Assembly: GCF_947258575.1 (NCBI RefSeq) | Contig: NZ_CAMYIV010000004.1 | Coordinates: forward strand, 186,001-250,000 | DNA length: 64,000 bases | Reading direction: 5' to 3' | DNA from: an uncultured Alcanivorax sp. | Lineage (GTDB): Bacteria; Pseudomonadota; Gammaproteobacteria; Pseudomonadales; Alcanivoracaceae | Shown here: positions 8,040-16,392 of the stretch, piece after piece | Layout of the letters: every line of letters begins with the position of its first letter | Position numbering within the stretch: the first letter of the stretch is position 1 | Notes under the pieces: model-generated | The model's database searches: none | Told to the model about the DNA's origin: nothing | Seen by the model: only the letters and a program-made list of their open reading frames with translations | Program-made: the position numbers and the translations under genes

Positions 8040-9839
8040 ATGCGCGGTATGAGCCAGGACGTTACCCCCAAGCCCATCGACTGGTCCGTGCTGAAAACCC
8101 TGTTCCCCTACCTGCTGGAGTTCCGTACCCGTATTGCTCTGGCGGTGGTCTGCCTGGTGCTGGCCAAGCTGGCAAGCGTGGGGTTGCCGTTTATTCTCAA
8201 GCACATCGTCGACGGGCTGGACGCCAAGGATGTCAGTGAGCTGATCACCCTGCCGCTGGGGCTGCTGCTGGCCTACGGGGTGGTGCGTTTTTCCAATGTG
8301 CTGTTCGGTGAGCTGCGCGATACCTTATTCGGGCGGGTCACTGAGCGCGCTATGCGCCGGATCGGCCTGCAGGTGTTCCGGCATCTGCATGCCCTGGACC
8401 TGGATTTTCATCTCAACCGTCGTACTGGCGGGCTGTCCCGTGATATCGAGCGGGGCACCAATGGCATCAGTTTTCTGCTGCGTTTCATGGTGTTCAATAT
8501 CCTGCCCACCCTGCTGGAAATCGGCATGGTGATCGGCTTGTTGCTGTGGAATTACGATGTCTGGTTCGCATTGATCGTAGCGGTATCGGTGGCTGCCTAC
8601 GTGGGCTTTTCCGTGTTCGCCACGGAATGGCGTTTGGCCTTTATCCGCGAGGCCAACCAGGCGGAATCCTCCAGTAGCACCCGCGCCATCGACAGCCTGC
8701 TCAACTATGAAACGGTGAAGTATTTCACCAACGAGGACTTTGAAGCCCGTCACTACGACGAGAACCTGGAGCGTTGGGAGCTGGCACGGGGCAAAAACCG
8801 CTTGTCACTGTTTGCCCTCAATGCAGGGCAATCGCTGATTATCGCGGCGGCCATGACGGCGGCCATGGTGCTGGCGGCAGTGCAGGTGACCGACAAGGTG
8901 ATGACCCTGGGTGACTTCGTACTGATCAATGCCTTCATGATGCAGGTGTTCATGCCGCTGAACTTTCTCGGTTTTGTTTACCGGGAAATGAAGGGGGCCA
9001 TGACCAATATTGAAAACATGTTTGCGGTGCTGGAGGTAAAACCCGGGGTGGTGGACCGTGAAGGCGCCACCGAACTGGTAGTGAGCGACGGCGAGATCCG
9101 CTTCCATGATGTGCACTTCGGCTATGGCGATACGCGGGAGATTATTCGCGGCGTCAGCTTCACCGTGCCGTCAAAACAGAAAGTGGCGATTGTGGGTAGC
9201 AGTGGCGCCGGCAAATCCACGTTGTTCAAGCTGCTGTTCCGCTTCTATGACGTGAACAGGGGCGACATCACCATTGATGGTCAGTCCATTCGCCAGGTCA
9301 GCCAGACCTCCCTGCGTCAGCAGATTGGCGTGGTGCCCCAGGATACCGTGTTGTTCAACACCAGCATCTTCGAAAACGTGCGTTACGGTCGCATTGATGC
9401 CAGTGACGAGGAAGTGCGCGAGGCCATTCGTCTGGCCTACCTGTCGGATTTCATCGCTTCCCTGCCGAAGGGGGAGGACACCATGGTGGGCGAGCGGGGT
9501 CTGAAACTTTCCGGCGGCGAAAAGCAGCGGGTGTCCATCGCCCGGGCATTGCTCAAGCATCCGCCGATCATGGTCTTTGACGAAGCTACCTCGTCCCTGG
9601 ACAGCCATTCGGAAAAGATCATTCTCAAGGCCATCCGCGAGATTTCCCACCAGCAGACGACCCTGGTGATTGCCCATCGTCTGTCCACCATCATGGATGC
9701 GGATCGCATCATCGTGCTGGACAACGGCCAGGTGGCGGAGCAGGGCAACCATGTTGAGCTGCTGGCCCGGGGCGGTTTGTATGCGCACCTGTGGGAAGTG
9801 CAGCAGCATGAGAGTGGGTCAACCGATCGATTAATCTGA
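8040..9839 (+). CDS. Atm1/HMT-type ABC exporter (permease-ATPase fusion)
   Basis: A 599-residue half-transporter. The N-terminal half carries six membrane helices (first about residues 30-55). The C-terminal half has a full ATPase: Walker A VGSSGAGKST near residue 388, Q-loop VVPQDTVLFN, signature LSGGEKQR, Walker B IMVFDEATSS and the H-loop IAHRLST. The ETVKYFTNE segment is typical of the Atm1/ABCB7/HMT1 group, which exports glutathione-linked sulfur or metal species in mitochondria and alphaproteobacteria; in gammaproteobacteria the cargo is not settled. It functions as a homodimer. A glutathione-linked YghU gene lies 104 bp downstream on the same strand, which supports a glutathione-related role (inference). 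Confidence 0.88.
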   Translation: MRGMSQDVTPKPIDWSVLKTLFPYLLEFRTRIALAVVCLVLAKLASVGLPFILKHIVDGLDAKDVSELITLPLGLLLAYGVVRFSNVLFGELRDTLFGRVTERAMRRIGLQVFRHLHALDLDFHLNRRTGGLSRDIERGTNGISFLLRFMVFNILPTLLEIGMVIGLLLWNYDVWFALIVAVSVAAYVGFSVFATEWRLAFIREANQAESSSSTRAIDSLLNYETVKYFTNEDFEARHYDENLERWELARGKNRLSLFALNAGQSLIIAAAMTAAMVLAAVQVTDKVMTLGDFVLINAFMMQVFMPLNFLGFVYREMKGAMTNIENMFAVLEVKPGVVDREGATELVVSDGEIRFHDVHFGYGDTREIIRGVSFTVPSKQKVAIVGSSGAGKSTLFKLLFRFYDVNRGDITIDGQSIRQVSQTSLRQQIGVVPQDTVLFNTSIFENVRYGRIDASDEEVREAIRLAYLSDFIASLPKGEDTMVGERGLKLSGGEKQRVSIARALLKHPPIMVFDEATSSLDSHSEKIILKAIREISHQQTTLVIAHRLSTIMDADRIIVLDNGQVAEQGNHVELLARGGLYAHLWEVQQHESGSTDRLI

Positions 9840-9943
9840 AGCGTTTGTTCATTTTTTTCAGCTTGTTCCCGGCGCCCGGGCTGGCCATGATGAGACAACA
9901 TTCAACGTGCACAGGCCATGCCTGTCATCGATCGGGAGCAACT

Positions 9944-10816
9944 ATGTCTGACCCCACCTACACCCCACCCCGTGTCTGGAAGTGGGACCAGGCCAATGGC
10001 GGCGCCTTTGCCAATATCAATCGCCCCATCGCCGGGCCCACCCATGACAAGGCCCTGCAAGTGGGCAAGCACCCCCTGCAGCTTTACTCCCTGGCCACTC
10101 CCAACGGGGTAAAGGTCACGGTGATGCTGGAAGAGCTGCTTGATAAGGGCCACAAGGATGCGGAGTACGATGCCTGGCTGATCAATATCCAGAATGGCGA
10201 CCAGTTTGGCAGTGGCTTTGTGGAGGTGAACCCCAACTCCAAGATCCCCGCCTTGATGGATCACAGCGTTACCCCGCCACGCCGGGTGTTCGAGTCCGGC
10301 AATATCCTGCTTTACCTGGCACAAAAGTTTGGCGAGTTCCTGCCCAAGGACCCGGAAAAACGCACCGAAACGCTCAGCTGGTTGTTCTGGCAGATGGGCA
10401 GTGCGCCGCTGCTGGGTGGCGGCTTCGGTCATTTCTATGCCTACGCCCCGGAAAAGTACGAATACCCGATCAATCGCTACACCATGGAGATCAAGCGGCA
10501 GCTGGATGTGCTGGATCGCCAGCTGGCCGACAACGACTACATCGCCGGTGATGAATACACCATTGCTGATATGGCCATCTGGCCCTGGTACGGCGCTTTG
10601 GTCACCAACAAGGTCTATGAAGCGGCGGAGTTTATCGAAGCGCACACCTACAAGAATGTGCTGCGCTGGACCGAGCAGATCAGCAAGCGCCCTGCGGTGG
10701 AACGTGGCCGTAAAGTCAACCGGGCCTGGGGCGACCCGTCCAGCCAGCTATGGGAGCGGCATGACGCCAGCGATTTCGAATTGCGTACGCTGGATAAACT
10801 GCAAGCGAATCAATAA
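9944..10816 (+). CDS. yghU: YghU-type glutathione S-transferase / disulfide-bond oxidoreductase
   Basis: A 290-residue homologue of E. coli YghU, a Nu-class glutathione transferase with disulfide reductase activity. Recognisable blocks are GGAFANINRPIAGPTH, VGKHPLQLYSLATPNGVKVT, FVEVNPNSKIPALMD, FESGNILLYLAQKFG, GGGFGHFYAYAPEKYEY and YTIADMAIWPWYG. The N-terminal thioredoxin-fold domain (about residues 45-130) is followed by an all-helical domain. The start ATG 9944 has GGGAG upstream. The gene is followed by a terminator at 10838-10861. Confidence 0.92.
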   Translation: MSDPTYTPPRVWKWDQANGGAFANINRPIAGPTHDKALQVGKHPLQLYSLATPNGVKVTVMLEELLDKGHKDAEYDAWLINIQNGDQFGSGFVEVNPNSKIPALMDHSVTPPRRVFESGNILLYLAQKFGEFLPKDPEKRTETLSWLFWQMGSAPLLGGGFGHFYAYAPEKYEYPINRYTMEIKRQLDVLDRQLADNDYIAGDEYTIADMAIWPWYGALVTNKVYEAAEFIEAHTYKNVLRWTEQISKRPAVERGRKVNRAWGDPSSQLWERHDASDFELRTLDKLQANQ

Positions 10817-10837
10817 CCGGGCCATGCCACGCATGGT

Positions 10838-10861
10838 GAAAGCCCCGTCCCCGGGGCTTTC
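10838..10861. terminator. Bidirectional rho-independent terminator
   Basis: GAAAGCCCC pairs with GGGGCTTTC around GTCCCC, followed by GGTTTC. It sits between the convergent yghU and lipoprotein hydrolase genes. Confidence 0.75.
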
Positions 10862-10873
10862 GGTTTCATCCGT

Positions 10874-13057
10874 TTATAGCGGGTTCACGAACAGCTGGTT
10901 GCGCCCCTGAACCAGATCTACCTCTCTGCCATCGCTGAATACCAGGGTGCTGCTACCGTCACTATCGATGTCCAGATTGATGGCCCCTGCAAGGCAGCTA
11001 TCGGTAACATCAATGGTCAGTTGATGAATATTCTCCAGCGACCCGGACAGGGTGTTACCGCCTGGCAGCAAGGCATCGCTGCTCACTGTGCGTTGCGTGC
11101 TTACCCAGGGTATCGGGTAAGTGCCAGCCCCCGGGGTGAACTGACTATCCATTTGCGGTGTACCGCAGCCATCACTATCCAGTGAAATCTGGCTGGGCTC
11201 GGTGGAGCGATTGACGATATTGCTAACCCAGTAAGCGCGATTGTGGTCAATGGCATATTCCGGGTAGGCCTGGGCTGGATCGTAGTAGTAGCGGATGGTG
11301 CTCGGGCGACTAACGATCACGCGGTTGGCGCTGTAATTGGCCATTTTCTGCCATTCATCGAGCAGGATATAGGTCAGATGTTCTGCGGGAAGATGCAGAT
11401 AGAAAACATAGTCGGACTCGCCGGCGATAAACTTTTCCTGCAGTGCCAGAGCCGTAGTGACATGTACGATCTCATCCGCAGCACTGTAGGCATTGGCCAT
11501 CGGGATATGCTCCAGATTGCCCAGGTAATCCAGCACATTGTCTTCCGCGCCGATACTGAACTCCTGCTGCAGTTCCTGGAAGGCAGACAAGGGGGTCTCC
11601 AGCAGCTCAATGCCGGTCAGATCCGCCAGGGACCCTAGCAGGGTTCTTTCCAGTGGCAGGTTCAAGACGCTGCCGGTAAAGCCCACCCAGTTCACACCGG
11701 CAGCGTAATCCTGTGGATACAGTGCCGCCATTCTCAGTGTGCCGTAGCCGCCCATGGAGTAGCCGCTTACCAGTATCTTGCGGCTGTCGATCGGATAGTT
11801 TTCTTCCACGTCCGCGCGGACATCCAGCACATCACGCTCCGAGAGTCCGGTATAGAAGCCCCGCGGCCCTCGGCCCAGTGGGGCGGCCAGAATGCGGTTG
11901 TTGGCATCGGCGAAGGATGTCTGGAAATTGCCCTGGTTGATCTGACTGGCGTGGTTGGCTTCGCAGCCGTGCAGTACCAGCTGTAGTTCGTGGGGGCCGT
12001 CCTGCTCCGGTACGTAAAAACCGTATGGCTGGTATTTTCCCAGGTAATGAAAATACTGGTCGCAGGGCAGGCCGGTATCGCCCTGGCGGCCTGGTACGCC
12101 GCGCAGTGAAACCCCTTCACCGGGGGGGAGGGTGTATTGGGAGGTGTAAACGCGCTGCTGAAAACCGGTCACCGACTCCGCTGCTCGTGTGGTGCCGTTT
12201 TCAAGATCGCTGCGCGAAACCACTTCCCCGAAAACGGAAATGTCGCCGCTACCTAGTGCCCGGGACTGTTTGTCTTCCCAGAAATTTCCCGCATCGGGAA
12301 GAATTTGTTCCGGGATAGAAGCCGCTCGGGCGGATTCATGGGGGCCGCGGAAAGCCACATTCATGACCGTGCCGTCGTGCTGCGCCACCACAGCCTGAAT
12401 GCGCCACTGTTCGGTTTCTGGCGCAGGAATCCGACCAGCAATAATGTTGTTGATCGGGTCACCCTCAGCGAAGGTGTAGATCTCTTCCCAGCCGTCACTG
12501 CGAATGCCCAGGCCCGGCCAGACGCCACCACCGGTGCTGCTGTCGTTGTCAGTATCAATGGCGATGACGGCGAGGCTGTCATCACTGCCATAAAGTGTAT
12601 TCAGCTCGAAGCGAACAGACAGTTCATCGCCATCCAGTGACAGTGCCAGCGAGACCAGGTCGGCGGTGTTTTCCATGCCGGCAGGGTAGCGTTCATCCCC
12701 GGCTGTGGGTGATAGCAGCCCCGGTGTGTTGGCAACCGGATTGAACAAGCCGCCACCGCGCGACAGCAGATTCATGACGGTCAAGGGTGACAGGCCGATC
12801 AGGCCGGTATCCGCCCCGTAGTCATCGTAGACATAGTCCCGATAGATAAAGGTGCCGTCGCACAATTCTGTGGTGCCTGCCACCCAGCTGTCTCGCTGGC
12901 AGTCCACCGGCATTTCGGGCGGCGGCTCGGGCTGATTGGGAGTAGGGGGTTGCGGGCTCGGGCCAGGTGTCTGCGACACGTTGTCAGAGCTGCCGCCGCC
13001 ACCGCAGGCGGTAACAAGCAATGCGAGACTGGCGATGGATACGTAATGTTTTTTCAT
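10874..13057 (-). CDS. Large lipoprotein with alpha/beta-hydrolase domain
   Basis: A 727-residue predicted outer-membrane or cell-surface lipoprotein. The signal ends in the lipobox LVTAC (Cys18), followed by a flexible Gly/Ser/Pro-rich linker (about residues 19-55). Residues about 110-290 form a beta-rich region with calcium-like acidic turns (DTDNDSSTGGG). Residues about 350-600 resemble an esterase/PHB-depolymerase-like fold with the nucleophile motif GYSMGGYG and a later HLPAEHLTY histidine. The last 60 residues include DLDIDSDGS-like repeats. The exact reaction is not clear; a secreted polyester or ester hydrolase is the best guess. The start MKKHYVSI was chosen because it begins a proper signal peptide. 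Confidence 0.75.
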   Translation of the reverse strand: MKKHYVSIASLALLVTACGGGGSSDNVSQTPGPSPQPPTPNQPEPPPEMPVDCQRDSWVAGTTELCDGTFIYRDYVYDDYGADTGLIGLSPLTVMNLLSRGGGLFNPVANTPGLLSPTAGDERYPAGMENTADLVSLALSLDGDELSVRFELNTLYGSDDSLAVIAIDTDNDSSTGGGVWPGLGIRSDGWEEIYTFAEGDPINNIIAGRIPAPETEQWRIQAVVAQHDGTVMNVAFRGPHESARAASIPEQILPDAGNFWEDKQSRALGSGDISVFGEVVSRSDLENGTTRAAESVTGFQQRVYTSQYTLPPGEGVSLRGVPGRQGDTGLPCDQYFHYLGKYQPYGFYVPEQDGPHELQLVLHGCEANHASQINQGNFQTSFADANNRILAAPLGRGPRGFYTGLSERDVLDVRADVEENYPIDSRKILVSGYSMGGYGTLRMAALYPQDYAAGVNWVGFTGSVLNLPLERTLLGSLADLTGIELLETPLSAFQELQQEFSIGAEDNVLDYLGNLEHIPMANAYSAADEIVHVTTALALQEKFIAGESDYVFYLHLPAEHLTYILLDEWQKMANYSANRVIVSRPSTIRYYYDPAQAYPEYAIDHNRAYWVSNIVNRSTEPSQISLDSDGCGTPQMDSQFTPGAGTYPIPWVSTQRTVSSDALLPGGNTLSGSLENIHQLTIDVTDSCLAGAINLDIDSDGSSTLVFSDGREVDLVQGRNQLFVNPL

Positions 13058-13433
13058 GATTATTATCCGCCTGTGGGTGACAGCGACGGGGCAACCGGAT
13101 GCGCCATGTGTCTCTTTAGTGGCTGATGAAAGCCTGCCTGACAAAGGCGAGAGAAGTCATAAGGCATAGCGAACAGGAAGAGCGCGGTATCGCCATCTGA
13201 CGGGTTACTGCAGAAAGGTTGCCGGTGCTGAACTGTGTTTTTATGATTGATTTTATTCTGTTCTTAAGAAAACGTTTTTATAGCCATTTACTGCTATGTT
13301 TTGTAATGGAATTGTTTCCCCTCTGCCTGCCCGGTGGCGTGGTTCGATGGGCCTCAGCGCGCCCTGGGCAGTGCGCAGCGTTTGGGGTGTTAGCAAGGTG
13401 TGACGGTGCCTTGTGTTGCGCTACGCTGACGCC
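13058..13433. other. 376-bp intergenic region, AT-rich
   Basis: No coding region, repeat or terminator is supported here. The middle (about 13230-13320) is AT-rich with TTCTTAAGAAAACGTTTTTATAG-like sequence and probably holds the promoters of the divergent lipoprotein and membrane-protein genes. No exact -35/-10 pair can be assigned. Confidence 0.5.
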
Positions 13434-14096
13434 ATGACGATGCCATCGACGCCGGTTCGCTTGTCTCCCTTGGCCTGGGCCACCGCCTTGCTGCCCCTGG
13501 TGACCATGCATGTCTGTTATTTGCTGTCTGCCAGTGAGCAGCTGGTGCCCTGGTGTTTACCCTGGTTTGAAGGCTGCACCAGTATTTCCCGGGCGTCCCG
13601 TTCCGGTACCGCCTATTTCGTTTTCAAGGCCGGAATGCTGCCAGCCTGCGTCTGCATGATGCTGTTCTGGTGGGCCAACCGTCACTGGCTGCGCCACATG
13701 CAGGTGGAGCCGACAACCTGGTGGTGGCTGGGGATGCTGGCGGCGCTGCCGTTGGCGCTCTATACGGTGGTGCTTGGCCATGCCGGCGAGACGCCTTACA
13801 TGCTGCGCCGGATCGGGGTGGTGGGATTCTTTGGCCTCACGTTTCTGGCCCAGCTGGGGCTGAGCGCGTCACTGCGGCACAGTGCCATGTCAGCCGCGGG
13901 GAGATCGCTGCTGCGGTTATGCGGTTTTACCCTGTTGGTGGGAATAGTGTCGTTGATACTGGGTGTGATCTGGCCCGAGCACTACGACACCATGGATGAC
14001 GGGTTTGAATGGGCTCTGGCGGTGTTGATCAATCTGCATACGTTGTGGGTAGCGTGGCTTTGGCAACGCAGCGGCTTTGCGGTGAATTTTCCTTAA
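13434..14096 (+). CDS. Multi-pass membrane protein (Frag1/DRAM/Sfk1-like)
   Basis: A protein of about 220 residues with six predicted membrane helices. The first (ATALLPLVTMHVCYLLSA) is followed by a loop PWFEGCTSISRASRSGTAY. This short extracytoplasmic loop with a SISRA segment recalls the Frag1/DRAM/Sfk1 family, but the match is by eye only. The C-terminus ends shortly after the last helix. It has an ATG at 13434 and another two codons later, without a strong ribosome site. It is a single-gene unit, with a degenerate repeat region downstream. No function is proposed. Confidence 0.6.
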   Translation: MTMPSTPVRLSPLAWATALLPLVTMHVCYLLSASEQLVPWCLPWFEGCTSISRASRSGTAYFVFKAGMLPACVCMMLFWWANRHWLRHMQVEPTTWWWLGMLAALPLALYTVVLGHAGETPYMLRRIGVVGFFGLTFLAQLGLSASLRHSAMSAAGRSLLRLCGFTLLVGIVSLILGVIWPEHYDTMDDGFEWALAVLINLHTLWVAWLWQRSGFAVNFP

Positions 14097-14167
14097 ATTC
14101 CTGACCCGCTATTGCGATCCGCAGGGTTCACGAAGTGCATAACCCAACCTGTGTTTAAAAGCATTCT

Positions 14168-14230
14168 CACCACAGGGGCACAGAGCACATCGAGAAAACC
14201 TTTTCTTTTTCTCCGCGATCTCTGTGGTAA
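14168..14230. repeat. CACCACAG...CTGTGGTAA inverted-repeat element
   Basis: CACCACAGGGGCACAGAGCA on the left and TCTCTGTGGTAA on the right form the two ends of a short element. A second, longer copy with the same ends lies at 38066-38233. This type of sequence is widespread between genes of many gammaproteobacteria. A REP-like GCGCCGCTAGCGACGC fragment follows at about 14260. Confidence 0.55.
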
Positions 14231-14325
14231 TACTTTCTTTATCGACGTTGGGCTATCGCGCCGCTAGCGACGCACCTGCGGAGTCTTTTGCGGGCCGGGG
14301 AAATCCAGGGTCGGCCAACCGGTTA

Positions 14326-15783
14326 TCAGGTCCCGCAAAAAGTCTGGCAGACCTGCTCCTCCGGGGCCGGCGGCTGCCGATAGCGGTCGTCCGGGTCGCG
14401 CTCCGCATAGGGGTCGGCCAGCGCCTCCAGCAGTGATGTGGTGACAGCCAGGTCACCCTGTTCCGCTGCGGTTAATGCTTCTGCCACGCGATGGTTGCGA
14501 GGAACCACCGCCGGGTTGTGATTGCGCATCAGGCACAGGGACGACTTGAGAGGTTTTTGGTTGCGCCCCAGGCGGGCCTGCCAGCGCTGGTGCCAGTTGC
14601 TGAAGTCGTCATCCTGGTAAATACCATCGGCGGGAAAGTGTTCGCTGGTGATATCGCGGAAGGTATTGGTGTAATCCGCCTGGTGCGTCTTCATCCATTC
14701 CAGCAGATCGGTAATCAGCGTTTCATCGACCGGGTCGTCACCGAACAGGCCCAGCTTTTTCTTCATCATGGCCAGCCATTTTTCGCTGTAGCGTTCGCTG
14801 AAGGACTTGATGATGGCGGTGGCTTTCTCGATGGCGCTGTCCACATCCTCGTCGATCATCGGTAGCAGGGTTTCCGCGAAACGGCTCAGGTTCCACTGGG
14901 TGATGGTGGGCTGGTTGCCATAGGCGTAGCGGCCCTGGTGGTCGATGGAGCTGAACACGGTGTCCGGATCAAAACTGTCCATGAAGGCGCAGGGGCCGTA
15001 ATCGATGCTCTCGCCACTGAGGGTTACGTTGTCAGTATTGAGAACGCCGTGAATAAAGCCCACTCGCATCCAGTGGACGATCAGGTCCACCTGGCTGTCC
15101 ATGACCGCATCCAGCAGGGTCAGGGCGGGATTGTCGGCAGGCTGGCGGTCCGGGTAGTGGCGGTTCAGGGTGTAATCCACCAGCGCTTCCAGCAGCGCCG
15201 GGTTTTGTCGGCCGGCGGCGTACTGGAAGGTGCCTACCCGCAGGTGCGATGCGGCAACCCGGGTGAGGATGGCGCCGGGCAGGGCGGTTTCCCGCAATAC
15301 CGACTCCCCGGTGGCCACCACCGCCAGGCTGCGGGTGGAGGGGATGCCCAGGCCATGCATGGCCTCGCTGATGATGAATTCGCGCAACATGGGGCCCAGT
15401 GCCGCGCGGCCATCGCCGCCCCGGGAAAATACCGTGCGCCCGCCGCCCTTGAGCTGGATATCCCGGCGCGCCCCGTCCGGGGTGAGCTGCTCACCGAGCA
15501 GAATGGCGCGACCATCGCCCAGCATGGTCAGGTTGCCGAACTGGTGGCCCGCGTAGGCCTGGGCGATCGGGTCGCTGCCGTCGATCTGCTCATTGCCCGC
15601 CAGAATCGCTGCCCCGGCCGGGCTGTCCAGTGCCTCGCCGTCCAGTCCCAGCTCCCCGGCCAGGGACCGGTTGAACAACACCATCTGCGGTGCCTTCACC
15701 GGCTGCAGGGGGCAGCGGGAAAACAGGTCTTCCGGCAGGTGGATGTAACTGTTGTCGAACTGGAAACCGAAGGGGCGGGTCAT
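14326..15783 (-). CDS. selO: SelO/YdiU protein adenylyltransferase
   Basis: A 485-residue SelO pseudokinase homologue. SelO transfers AMP from ATP to Ser, Thr or Tyr of target proteins and affects redox stress responses. Key blocks are YAGHQFGN, LGDGRAILLGE, QLKGGGRTVFSRGGDGRAAL (glycine-rich ATP region), the ALGPMLREF-SEAMHGLGIPST segment, and HGVLNTDN with DYGPCAFMD (metal-binding Asn/Asp). The protein ends QTFCGT, where eukaryotic SelO carries selenocysteine; here the codon is an ordinary Cys. The start MTRPFGFQ matches the family N-terminus. It may be followed by no other gene in its transcript; a deaminase lies upstream in the same orientation after 72 bp. Confidence 0.92.
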   Translation of the reverse strand: MTRPFGFQFDNSYIHLPEDLFSRCPLQPVKAPQMVLFNRSLAGELGLDGEALDSPAGAAILAGNEQIDGSDPIAQAYAGHQFGNLTMLGDGRAILLGEQLTPDGARRDIQLKGGGRTVFSRGGDGRAALGPMLREFIISEAMHGLGIPSTRSLAVVATGESVLRETALPGAILTRVAASHLRVGTFQYAAGRQNPALLEALVDYTLNRHYPDRQPADNPALTLLDAVMDSQVDLIVHWMRVGFIHGVLNTDNVTLSGESIDYGPCAFMDSFDPDTVFSSIDHQGRYAYGNQPTITQWNLSRFAETLLPMIDEDVDSAIEKATAIIKSFSERYSEKWLAMMKKKLGLFGDDPVDETLITDLLEWMKTHQADYTNTFRDITSEHFPADGIYQDDDFSNWHQRWQARLGRNQKPLKSSLCLMRNHNPAVVPRNHRVAEALTAAEQGDLAVTTSLLEALADPYAERDPDDRYRQPPAPEEQVCQTFCGT

Positions 15784-15855
15784 TGTGGGTGCTCTGCTAA
15801 CCATGGACGTACAGGTTAACAGGACGGGCTGGGCGGGGTCATTGGGTGTGATGGG

Positions 15856-16338
15856 TCAGTAATCTTCCCGGTCGTCACTGGCCTGCCATAACCGGAACGC
15901 CGTTAACCGTTGCGGGTGATCAAGCTGTTCAGTGGTCAGTTGTCGTTGTGCCGCAGGGAGAGCCAGCTCCTGGTAGATAAACTGATCATCAAAACCGATA
16001 CGGGCCGCATCGGCCTGGCTGTTGAGATAGAACAGTTTGTCGGGCCGGGCCCAGTAGATGGCACCCAGACACATGGGGCACGGCTCGCAACTACTGTAGA
16101 TCACACAGCCATGCAGCTGATGGCTACCCAGCTGGTGGCAGGCGGCGCGGATGGCTTCCATTTCTGCGTGGGCGGTGGGGTCATGCTGGCCGGTGACCCG
16201 GTTGCAGCCCTGGCCGATGATGATGCCATCTTTTACCACCAGTGCCGCAAAGGGGCCGCCCAAGCCCTGGCGAACATTATCTTCAGCGAGTGCGAGGACC
16301 GTCTGGATCAGGTTCTGGTGATTATGGAGCGGTTCCAT
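15856..16338 (-). CDS. Nucleoside/guanine deaminase (CMP-dCMP deaminase fold)
   Basis: A 160-residue zinc deaminase. The catalytic His-Ala-Glu is at HAEME (His57, Glu59) and the zinc cysteines are at PCPMC (Cys87, Cys90). Length and the sequence around GGPFAALVVKDGIIIGQG and CPMCLGAIYWARPDKLFY are close to bacterial guanine deaminase GuaD, with tRNA adenosine deaminase as a less likely alternative because the arginine-rich tRNA-binding tail is absent. It would convert guanine to xanthine in the cytoplasm. It lies between the integrase-like gene and selO on the same strand; spacing of 54 and 72 bp permits but does not prove cotranscription. Confidence 0.78.
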   Translation of the reverse strand: MEPLHNHQNLIQTVLALAEDNVRQGLGGPFAALVVKDGIIIGQGCNRVTGQHDPTAHAEMEAIRAACHQLGSHQLHGCVIYSSCEPCPMCLGAIYWARPDKLFYLNSQADAARIGFDDQFIYQELALPAAQRQLTTEQLDHPQRLTAFRLWQASDDREDY

Positions 16339-16392
16339 GGTTCAGAGCTCTGGGGTAATGGCATGGCGCGCCAGTATTTGCCGGCGTGCCCC

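Noticed and set aside
14938..15819. Antisense frame of 293 codons opposite selO
   Set aside because: Shadow frame. The SelO motifs run the full length on the other strand.
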